Below are positions 54,691-61,953 of a stretch of DNA of 64,000 nt, in pieces. The stretch comes from Pseudomonas massiliensis (lineage in GTDB: Bacteria > Pseudomonadota > Gammaproteobacteria > Pseudomonadales > Pseudomonadaceae), in NCBI RefSeq assembly GCF_000826105.1, contig NZ_CCYK01000005.1, forward strand, positions 186,001 to 250,000, given 5' to 3'. The position numbers and the translations under genes were made by a program. Every line of letters starts with the position of its first letter. Positions within the stretch are counted from its first letter, which is position 1. The notes under the pieces were generated by a model. That model did not search any database and was not told where the DNA came from. It was given only the letters and a program-made list of their open reading frames with translations.

Positions 54691-57600
54691 ATGATTACAG
54701 ATGATCTACAACACATCCTTCAATTACAAAAAGATTTGTGGCGCTGGCCAAAGTCTAGATCTTCCGTGATGATTGGTGCAGGTTTTAGCTTGAACTCCCA
54801 AGCACTGCCCGGGGTAACTTCACGCTTCCCGACATGGAATCAGTTAGTCAATAAAATGTTTGACGAGCTCTACCCATTACAGGCTGGGATGACAGACGCT
54901 GAAAAGAAAAATAGAAAAGAGCGTTTTCAAAGTGAAAACTATCTTAGATTGGCTAGCAAATATGAGGCAGCATTTGGTTATGCGCGACTAGACAAATTAA
55001 TAAGAGACATGAATCCTGACAATGACCACCTACCGGGAACTTTACACAAAAAACTTCTTGAACTGCCGTGGAATGATGTTTTCACTACAAATTATGACAC
55101 ATTACTAGAGCGCACGGAAGTTTTAGAGAGGACATATCAGACTGTATCGAACGCGGCAGAGCTACCTGGAACTTTATCACCAAGAATATTTAAGCTACAC
55201 GGATCATTCTCTAGAACCGAACGTTTGGTAATTGCCGAAGAGCATTACAGAACCTACCCAAAAGATTCAGCTCCGCTTGTTAACTCGGTGCAACAATCAT
55301 TGCTGGAAAACAGCTTTGTCCTGTTAGGATTTTCAGGAGACGATCCTAACTTCTTAGCATGGACCGGCTGGATTAGAGATGAATTACAAGATAGACACTC
55401 CGCAATTTATCTTGTGGGGCCACTGAATCTCGACAATACAGATCGATTACTGCTAAAGAAACGTGGAGTCACGCCAATAGATCTTTGTCCAATGTTCAAA
55501 AAAAATGAACATTACGATGCACTGTTATGGTTTTTAGAGTCATTGGCAAAAGCAGAACCACAGCGCCCTGAGAACTGGCTGGACAAACTTCCAACCACGA
55601 AATTTCAATCTACATTAGCACTAGCTACTGCAACTCAAGATCTTCCACCAGCCCTCCCAGACTTTGATCCAGGTACAAAAGTACTGCTCCCAAGCGATAT
55701 TCGTGACCTAACAAACATATGGAAACATGAGAGACTTTCATACCCAGGATGGATAGTTGCCCCAGAAGCGAAACGCGATATCGTTTGGAGATCAACGCAA
55801 AAATGGCTAAGTGCCTTTCAAAGCACGATCACCACGCTAGATGAAATTGATAAATTGGTTTGTGTAAAAGAGTTAATCTGGCGATTCGAGCTTTCGATGA
55901 TGCCGCTCGATCAAGATTTAATATTTTCGTTTTACGATGACCTAGTAAAAATTTATTCAGAGTTCGAATCCCAGAAATTTAAAACCAAGAATCACAAGAG
56001 CGCTCTGTTTGGTGATCTATCCGGCGTTCAAATCAATGAAATGTGGTTATATATTGCGCTTGAGGTCATGCGTGAGGCGCGAGAGGTATATGACGATAGT
56101 CGCTGGTCTGAAATCTCGGAAATGGTTAATAATTTTTTATCGGAAACTAGGATAAAATCTGAAAAATTCATATATGAGGGTTTTCTAAAGGCTGCATGGG
56201 ATGTTCAGCTGGACGTGGATATGAAAGAGCTATCAGCATGGGCTCCGCCCTCCAGTATGCCAATAGCACAAATTTGGAAAGCCGGCTTGTTGATCGAAAC
56301 TGGCGCAACGAACGAAGCAAAGTCGCTTCTACGATCCGCTTTAAAAAACATAAGAAGAAGCGCGCGAAACAAGACCAACAATATCGAACTTCTTTCACTT
56401 GAAGGCTGGTGCACATACTTAATTAGCTATGTAAGCTTGAGTTATCGCCGGGAGGTAGAATTCAACCACCGGTGGCAAGAGCTCAAAGCATGGGATTGCA
56501 ATCCATGGGAACTGCGCAGAGAACTTGAGCGCCCGCTCGACGAGACGAATTTAACAGATACTACGAACGAAATCGTTAAACGTATTGGCTTTGACCCTAA
56601 GGCGGTCAGCCGTACAAGAATTTATGGTGGTAGTATACGCTCCATCAGGTCCGCTTTCGCTTACTTACGTCATTTTGAGCAAGTCGGCATGCCGATGTAC
56701 TGCCCCGGCATAAGAGTTTCTGGTAATCATTTGGAAAAAGCTCTGCAGATTGTCAGACCTTATTTGGGCTTTTGGAGCCCAGCAATGATGATAAGGGCAC
56801 GCCAGTTTGAGCAGATCACAGCGAACCCAAATTTACTGAGCCGTCCTGAATTAGCTATTATGGATGTAGAGCTAGCAAAAAGGCTTAATAGGTGGGCGCT
56901 AGCTATATTTGAGAACCAAACAGAAAAATATTACCAGTCGCGACACCAAGAAATACTTGAAGACAATCTAGTCGTTGGTTTACCGGAAATTCTATCAAGA
57001 CTCTCATTTAAACTTTCACCGGAAGAGCTACAGCATTCGTTCACAGTTGCCCTAAGACTGTACTCTAACTTATCTAATATTTCAGTTCGGGCGATGACCA
57101 GCGTTTGTCACGTTTGGCTTACTCGGATCTATCAAGCAGCAACGGATCAACAACTTGAAAATTGGTTACCGCAATTATTAAGAGCTCCCTTCCGCGAAGC
57201 AGAGAGTGACTACTCACGAGACCGCAGCGGTTGGATAGACCCCATGAGCACTTTGCCAGTACACAGAATTTCCTTAAAACCCAGACAGTTATCCTCAGAT
57301 CTAAAAAGTTCCATAGCCTGGCTAAACGGCAAGATTCATAGCCTAACCGGTGAATCGAAGTCATCGGCAATTTGGCGATTGCTAATGTTGAACTCCGCTG
57401 CTCTGCTTGACAAAGATAACAAAAAAATCTTCAAGGATCTGTTATGGCTTGATGTAGCACCTGATGCACTGCCATCGGACTTGCATCCATTTAACTACCT
57501 CCATTTGCCTAAGCGCAATGAGCGGTCATTTCATGAACTTTTCAAAAAACATTTAATCAGCATCCCATTTGTCAGCAGCCTCACTGTAGATGATGGACGA

Positions 57601-58500
57601 GCTACCCTTCGATCAAATCATGAATTCCCCTCAGAACGTTTTAACAACATCACAATGTCATCCAAACCGCCAGTGCAGCTGATCAATCAGCCCAATGGCT
57701 TAATCACCTGGACAGCGAACGAAGTAACAGATTTATTCGATGAACTCTCAAACTGGTGGAGTGAGATAAAAGAGTACAGTTTAAAATTTGAAGAAATTCG
57801 TCGACCTGGAGCAAGAAACATTGGAGATTTCGTAGCTCGCCTGGTTGGTACGAATGCCGACACGCTGCCTGTAACATTTGTGCAACGAGTTATCGATTGG
57901 GTCCTATCGCTTAGAAAATACGAAATTTTTGCCGACACAGCCTTATCCGCATTATATTTTCACAGTTCTTCTTCCCAAGAAACCATAAAAACTCTAATAC
58001 TGGAAGATATAACTAGTTGCGACGAACTGAAAGTATTAGGCGCAGCTGATGCCATACAATACCTATACGCAATAGCACACACACAATCACGGCCGGTAGA
58101 CTCCGACCTTCTATTGCAGCTAGTGTATCGTGTTGCCTTCCGATCTGAGGTCGGACTTACTAAAGTTATAGAGCGCACCATGTTGTTAGTAGCGCAATTC
58201 CCAAGCGCGTTTGATGAAAATACGATCTTGATGATTTGCAATAGTCTAATCTATTGGAGCGAGGCCGTTTCACTCCCTGTAGAAGATGGAAGTCATGGCT
58301 TCCATAAATTGACAAGACCAGACCTTCAGACCGGAATAGCAACTTTGGCTGGCGCGTTGTCGGCGTGGTTATCTCATAACCCGGGAACGCTAAAGCAACA
58401 CACCGCGATTAAACACTGGCGTGAACAATGCGCCAACAGTTGCCTCCCGGAGGTCAAGCGAGCTTTTGCCGAAGGTTTGAAACACTCAAAAATTAAATAA
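54691..58500 (+). CDS. Large SIR2-domain protein, probable anti-phage NADase
   Basis: The 1,269-residue protein has an N-terminal SIR2-like domain (about residues 5-280) with NAD-binding GAGFS (29-33), FTTNYD (Asn134), KLHGS (His170) and LLGFSGDDPNF (212-221). The Asn and His are the residues needed for NAD cleavage in defence sirtuins; in DSR2 they are Asn133 and His171. The remaining ~990 residues are predicted helical, TPR/HEAT-like, without a P-loop, and probably sense phage. ATG 54691 is likelier than a TTG at 54679. The gene is AT-rich, stands alone in a tRNA island and is intact. It is longer than DSR2, so the subfamily (DSR1-like or new) is open. Confidence 0.82.
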   Translation: MITDDLQHILQLQKDLWRWPKSRSSVMIGAGFSLNSQALPGVTSRFPTWNQLVNKMFDELYPLQAGMTDAEKKNRKERFQSENYLRLASKYEAAFGYARLDKLIRDMNPDNDHLPGTLHKKLLELPWNDVFTTNYDTLLERTEVLERTYQTVSNAAELPGTLSPRIFKLHGSFSRTERLVIAEEHYRTYPKDSAPLVNSVQQSLLENSFVLLGFSGDDPNFLAWTGWIRDELQDRHSAIYLVGPLNLDNTDRLLLKKRGVTPIDLCPMFKKNEHYDALLWFLESLAKAEPQRPENWLDKLPTTKFQSTLALATATQDLPPALPDFDPGTKVLLPSDIRDLTNIWKHERLSYPGWIVAPEAKRDIVWRSTQKWLSAFQSTITTLDEIDKLVCVKELIWRFELSMMPLDQDLIFSFYDDLVKIYSEFESQKFKTKNHKSALFGDLSGVQINEMWLYIALEVMREAREVYDDSRWSEISEMVNNFLSETRIKSEKFIYEGFLKAAWDVQLDVDMKELSAWAPPSSMPIAQIWKAGLLIETGATNEAKSLLRSALKNIRRSARNKTNNIELLSLEGWCTYLISYVSLSYRREVEFNHRWQELKAWDCNPWELRRELERPLDETNLTDTTNEIVKRIGFDPKAVSRTRIYGGSIRSIRSAFAYLRHFEQVGMPMYCPGIRVSGNHLEKALQIVRPYLGFWSPAMMIRARQFEQITANPNLLSRPELAIMDVELAKRLNRWALAIFENQTEKYYQSRHQEILEDNLVVGLPEILSRLSFKLSPEELQHSFTVALRLYSNLSNISVRAMTSVCHVWLTRIYQAATDQQLENWLPQLLRAPFREAESDYSRDRSGWIDPMSTLPVHRISLKPRQLSSDLKSSIAWLNGKIHSLTGESKSSAIWRLLMLNSAALLDKDNKKIFKDLLWLDVAPDALPSDLHPFNYLHLPKRNERSFHELFKKHLISIPFVSSLTVDDGRATLRSNHEFPSERFNNITMSSKPPVQLINQPNGLITWTANEVTDLFDELSNWWSEIKEYSLKFEEIRRPGARNIGDFVARLVGTNADTLPVTFVQRVIDWVLSLRKYEIFADTALSALYFHSSSSQETIKTLILEDITSCDELKVLGAADAIQYLYAIAHTQSRPVDSDLLLQLVYRVAFRSEVGLTKVIERTMLLVAQFPSAFDENTILMICNSLIYWSEAVSLPVEDGSHGFHKLTRPDLQTGIATLAGALSAWLSHNPGTLKQHTAIKHWREQCANSCLPEVKRAFAEGLKHSKIK

Positions 58501-58508
58501 GAATTGAT

Positions 58509-58527
58509 GCAGCATACTTTGTGCTGC
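58509..58527 (+). terminator. Weak terminator after the SIR2 gene
   Basis: GCAGCA pairs with TGCTGC around 7 bases, 9 bases after the SIR2 stop; the following T-tract is poor. Confidence 0.45.
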
Positions 58528-58853
58528 TTCATAATCTATCTAAAACCAAAAGTGCCAGATCGCCCCTAGACAACTCCACCTCGACAAAATTAGTTGCGGT
58601 GGAGTCACATAATACTATATTTATGCAACTATACTATGGCGTTCTTTATTACCCATATACACTGCTTACAAGCACCACTTTTTTCAATCGGCAGCGCTAT
58701 GTTTGCCTTACAACCATAATCAGGCGAGCCAACTCCACCATCAGTGATGCCAATCTGGTTATTAGCGCACATTTTTTATTAAAGGGTAGTTATTGGGATA
58801 GAAAATAACGACTAAACAAGTAAGTCCTTTGTTTTGATTGAGTTAGTCAACAA
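58528..58853. other. AT-rich non-coding end of the island
   Basis: No credible gene. An inverted repeat ACTCCACC/GGTGGAGT (58573-58605) can fold, and CAACTCCACC recurs directly at 58730-58739. A 95-codon open frame on the plus strand has no ribosome site or recognisable features. Confidence 0.5.
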
Positions 58854-58878
58854 TTCGACTCTTGGTGCCGCACCATAC
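58854..58878 (+). repeat. attR: imperfect copy of the tRNA-Thr 3' end
   Basis: These 25 bases match the tRNA-Thr 3' end plus flanking ATAC (52339-52364) except for two substitutions and one missing G. The polarity is the same as in the tRNA. This is what the distal junction of a tRNA-integrated island looks like after drift. Confidence 0.78.
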
Positions 58879-58903
58879 GCAGTACCAAAAAAGGCTCACT
58901 TAA

Positions 58904-60090
58904 GGAAGCTCCGAGCAACTTCGCCAGAAAGGTCTGACGGACGCAAAAATACCGAGATCATGTCCGGTTTCTAGTCGTCGGTGCCCATGCGCAGGGTGAG
59001 GCGGGGCTTTTCAGCCCGTTTTGTCGTTCTACACGCGCAACTCGCCCGTACCCATTACATGTTTTCGAGCCATCCACAGGTTCGACAGGGCGAACAGGGT
59101 CGTCAGTTGCGCCGTGTTCTTCACCAAGCCACGGAACCGCGTTTTCACGTAGCCGAACTGGCGCTTGATGACTCGAAACGGGTGTTCGACCTTTGCCCGG
59201 GTCTGCGCTTTGGCACGCTCGATGCGCCGCTTGCCCTTGTAGATCAGGCTGCGTTTGGGCAAGGCGGTATAGGTGCTGCGCCTCGCTGCAATCTGCCAGA
59301 TCACCTCACGCCCGGCATGCTCTTCCCGTTTCTCGACCCCGGTGTAACCGGCATCGGCATACACCGCGTTCTCGTCGCCATGCAGCAGTTCGGCTACCTG
59401 GGTGACGTCCGCGACGTTGGCGGCAGTGCCGTGAACGTGATGCACCAGGCCCGATTCCACGTCCGCGCCGATGTGCGCCTTCATTCCAAAGAAATATTGA
59501 TTGCCCTTCTTTGTCTGGTGCATGTCGGGGTCGCGCTTGCCGTCCTTGTTCTTCGTCGAACTCGGCGCGTGGATGATGGTGGCGTCGACGATGGTACCCT
59601 GGCGCAGCGACAGGCCCTTGTCCTGCAGATAGCCGTTGATGACCTGCAGAATCCCGGCCGCCAGTTGATGCTTCTCCAGCAGGTGCCGGAACTTCATGAT
59701 CGTGGTGTCTTCGGGAATCGGCGCGCTCAAGGTCAGGCGTGCGAACTGGCGCATCGGCGTGATCTCGTACAGCGCTTCTTCCATCGCCGGGTCGCTGAGC
59801 GAAAACCAGTTCTGCAACAGGTGAATGCGCAGCATGGTCTCCAGCGGGTACGGCTTGCGCCCGCCACCTGCCTTTGGGTAGTGCGGCTGCTCGATCAGCG
59901 CCACCAGCCCTGCCCAGGGCACCACCTGATCCATCTCGGCCAGAAAGCGCTCGCGGCGGGTCTGCTTGCGCTTGCCGGCGTATTCGAAATCGGAAAAGCT
60001 CATCTGGCTCATAGCGGTCTGTCGCAGTGGGTGGGCGAAGGCTATTTCAGCACAGGGTGGCGGGCGCTTGGAAACTTGATCGGAGGATCC
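58904..60090 (-). mobile_element. IS5-family insertion sequence
   Basis: A 1,187-base element with one transposase gene. Its ends form imperfect inverted repeats (GGAAGCTCCGAGCAACTT at the left, complement GGATCCTCCGATCAAGTT at the right, 14 of 18 matching). It is flanked by TTAA on both sides (58900-58903 and 60091-60094), a 4-base target duplication of the YTAR type expected for the IS5 group. Intact duplication and transposase suggest a fairly recent arrival. Confidence 0.88.
59029..60012 (-). CDS. IS5-family transposase
   Basis: A 327-residue DDE transposase that mobilises the surrounding IS. It has an N-terminal helical DNA-binding part (SQMSFSDFEYAGKRKQTRRE), the catalytic Asp residues in VDATIIHAPSS and VYADAGYTGVE, and the catalytic Glu in AKVEHPFRVIKRQFGY. 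It is full length with no stops, so it is probably active. Composition is like the chromosome rather than like the AT-rich island. Confidence 0.95.
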   Translation of the reverse strand: MSQMSFSDFEYAGKRKQTRRERFLAEMDQVVPWAGLVALIEQPHYPKAGGGRKPYPLETMLRIHLLQNWFSLSDPAMEEALYEITPMRQFARLTLSAPIPEDTTIMKFRHLLEKHQLAAGILQVINGYLQDKGLSLRQGTIVDATIIHAPSSTKNKDGKRDPDMHQTKKGNQYFFGMKAHIGADVESGLVHHVHGTAANVADVTQVAELLHGDENAVYADAGYTGVEKREEHAGREVIWQIAARRSTYTALPKRSLIYKGKRRIERAKAQTRAKVEHPFRVIKRQFGYVKTRFRGLVKNTAQLTTLFALSNLWMARKHVMGTGELRV

Positions 60091-60110
60091 TTAAAGGTGG
60101 GCCTTTTTCG

Positions 60111-60474
60111 TTTGGGGCGCATCGTGATGGGAGAATCCCGATGGAGGCAATTCCCCCGGCCTGCTCGCTGACCCGCTCCGTCTCATAACGGCAGGTTTTT
60201 TCTCCGGCAGGAAGCAACAGGGGTTGGCATCCGGGCCAGCCGGGAAATCGGGCCCGCTCTACTCCGGTTCGGACTCATCGCCAAGGTAGGCAACAGGCAA
60301 ACCGGGGTGGAGTAAATGACGGCCTGCTCGCCTTGACTTAGCCTTGTGCACGCTCGTAGAGTCACGCCGTCGCTGTCAATCCAGCGACCGGGTTTGGCGA
60401 CCTGGACATAATCTGGCGCAACAGCGCCCCGTACCGATTGCAGGCGCTTTTTTTGCGTCTGTGATTCGCGTTAT
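60111..60474. other. Non-coding region beside the IS
   Basis: No gene with motifs or ribosome site is seen on either strand. Short open frames overlap here but look incidental. This should contain the promoter for the structured leader that follows. Confidence 0.45.
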
Positions 60475-60548
60475 GGCGGCTGTGCGTGGGAGGCCTTTGG
60501 GCCTGCCGGGTGCCAGGTTCCCGGTTCGCCAACCCGCGCACAGCTGCC
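60475..60548 (+). ncRNA. Candidate structured leader RNA (three-way junction)
   Basis: A 16-bp outer stem (60475-60490 with 60533-60548, two non-Watson-Crick positions) encloses two internal hairpins: AGGCC-TTTG-GGCCT (60491-60504) and CCGGG/CCCGG (60506-60524). The fold is too exact to be chance and resembles a riboswitch-like or protein-binding leader. It lies 57 bases ahead of two small coupled ORFs. I recall similar sequences before small genes in other Pseudomonas genomes but cannot name an Rfam family. Confidence 0.55.
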
Positions 60549-60605
60549 ACCCTTTCGTTTGGCGACGATTGGCGGTAGCTCCAAACAAACCTGGAGACAC
60601 TTTCG

Positions 60606-60719
60606 ATGACCTTCTTGAACCGGTACTGCCTCCGTGCAGCCGCTTTCATTGCCTTTCGCCTTGAACGCGACGGCCGCATCCCCGCCAGCCTTCTGGAAAG
60701 CACGGGAGGTGCGGAATGA
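60606..60719 (+). CDS. 37-residue small ORF, possible leader peptide
   Basis: ATG 60606 has GGAG nine bases upstream and encodes MTFLNRYCLRAAAFIAFRLE followed by a hydrophilic end. The stop overlaps the next start by 4 bases (ATGA), so it could couple translation of the following gene. It is basic and amphipathic. Its function is unknown; it may serve only as a leader. Confidence 0.5.
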   Translation: MTFLNRYCLRAAAFIAFRLERDGRIPASLLESTGGAE

Positions 60720-61015
60720 CTGCGGTCTCGCTGAAGCTGCTGCACGATGAGCTCATCCAGGTTGCACCAGACGACCGTCAGCACTGTCCTAATGCTGGCT
60801 ATCGCCATCGATTGGAAGAGTTGCGCGAAACCCATCAGCATCTGAACCGCGTCATTGGTGAGCTGCGGGACATCGCCAGTGCCTTGGATCTGCTACTCCA
60901 GTTACTGAACACTGCTGAATCACAGCCTATTTATGCCGACCTGTTGCGCTGCTTGCTGTCTCCGCTGCACGAGAAAATGAAGCAGTCTTTGAGCGGTTTG
61001 GATGAGGTGGTGTAA
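60716..61015 (+). CDS. Small helical protein of unknown function
   Basis: A 99-residue, predicted all-helical protein (TAVSLKLLHDELIQVAPDDR, HRLEELRETHQHLNRVIGEL, LDLLLQLLNTAESQ) with a GGGAGG ribosome site. Similar short proteins occur in several copies in Pseudomonas genomes, but I cannot assign a family with certainty. It sits behind the structured leader and overlaps the 37-residue ORF. Confidence 0.7.
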   Translation: MTAVSLKLLHDELIQVAPDDRQHCPNAGYRHRLEELRETHQHLNRVIGELRDIASALDLLLQLLNTAESQPIYADLLRCLLSPLHEKMKQSLSGLDEVV

Positions 61016-61290
61016 GGATTTGAGGCTGGATTGGCTCACAGAGCAGTAACGGCGTACTTTCACTCCCCTGGGCAACGCGATGTCCTGATGGATTTGCGGC
61101 AGTACTGCAGCGGAGATAAACGCGGTGCTGCCGTAACCTTTCTCAGGACAATCGGCCTAGCAGGCACCGAAGAGACAAGTTCGGCTTTCCCGCCTAGGTT
61201 CAGGCTGCATACCGTCCCTTCACCAGCTTCGCTGGTTCCCACAAGCCCGCACAGGCTACCCTAGTCGGATCCTCCTCTTGGACATTTCCC
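61016..61290. other. Intergenic region before the LysE gene
   Basis: These 275 bases contain no recognisable gene. A small hairpin (CACCAGCTTCGCTGG, near 61220) and palindromic GCCTAGG fragments are seen but nothing assignable. Confidence 0.4.
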
Positions 61291-61908
61291 ATGACTCCCA
61301 CCGACAGCCTATTGGCCTTCACCCTCGCCGCTACCCTGCTCACCGTGACGCCGGGCCTGGACACGGCGTTGATCCTGCGCACGGCCACGGTGGAGGGAAG
61401 CCGTCAGGCGGCGAAGGCTGCACTGGGGATAAACGCGGGCTGTCTGCTCTGGGGCGCGGCGGTGGCCTTCGGCTTGGGGGCGGTGCTGGCGGTGTCGGAA
61501 GTGGCTTATACGCTGCTCAAGTATTGCGGCGCGGCCTATCTATGCTGGCTGGGCATCAATCTGCTGCGGTCGCCGCGCGCAAGTTTTTCCGGGCCGGACG
61601 CGCGCCAGGGCGGCGGTAACTGGTTCGTGCGCGGCTTGCTGGGCAATGCCTTGAACCCCAAGGTGGGCATTTTCTATGTGTCCTTTCTGCCGCAGTTCAT
61701 TCCGGCCGGTAGCCCACTGGTGGCCTGGACCTTCGGTCTGGTCGGCATTCACATTGCCCTGGGTGTGCTTTGGGCAGGCGCGCTGATCCTGGCCACCCGG
61801 CCCTTGGGCAAGGCCCTGCGTCGGCCAGCGGTGGTCCGCTGGATGGACCGGGCCACGGGCGCGGTGTTCCTGCTGTTCGCGGCGCGCCTGGCCTTCAGCA
61901 AACGCTAG
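61291..61908 (+). CDS. LysE/RhtB family amino-acid exporter
   Basis: A 205-residue inner-membrane protein with about six helices. It begins TPTDSLLAFTLAATLLTVTP and contains the family motif TPGLDTALILRTATVEGSRQ, then GINAGCLLWGAAVAFGLGAV and FVRGLLGNALNPKVGIFYVS. It exports amino acids or related metabolites; the substrate is unknown. It appears monocistronic. Confidence 0.93.
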   Translation: MTPTDSLLAFTLAATLLTVTPGLDTALILRTATVEGSRQAAKAALGINAGCLLWGAAVAFGLGAVLAVSEVAYTLLKYCGAAYLCWLGINLLRSPRASFSGPDARQGGGNWFVRGLLGNALNPKVGIFYVSFLPQFIPAGSPLVAWTFGLVGIHIALGVLWAGALILATRPLGKALRRPAVVRWMDRATGAVFLLFAARLAFSKR

Positions 61909-61953
61909 TTGGCCCCACGCGCCGGATCCCATCCGAGGTACACTCCTTGCCTT

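Larger units (their letters stand above)
58887..60110. terminator. Terminator split by the IS5 element
   Basis: Left part AAAAAAGGCTCAC (58887-58899) and right part AGGTGGGCCTTTTT (60095-60108) would form a GGCTCAC/GGTGGGCC stem (one G-U pair) with A- and T-runs if the IS and one TTAA copy were removed. The IS has landed in the loop. Confidence 0.6.

Noticed and set aside
58521..58808. 95-codon open frame after the SIR2 gene
   Set aside because: No start signals and no motifs; composition is that of AT-rich non-coding DNA.
60344..60664. 106-codon open frame across the structured RNA
   Set aside because: It lacks a ribosome site and its apparent protein pattern is produced by the palindromic RNA stems.
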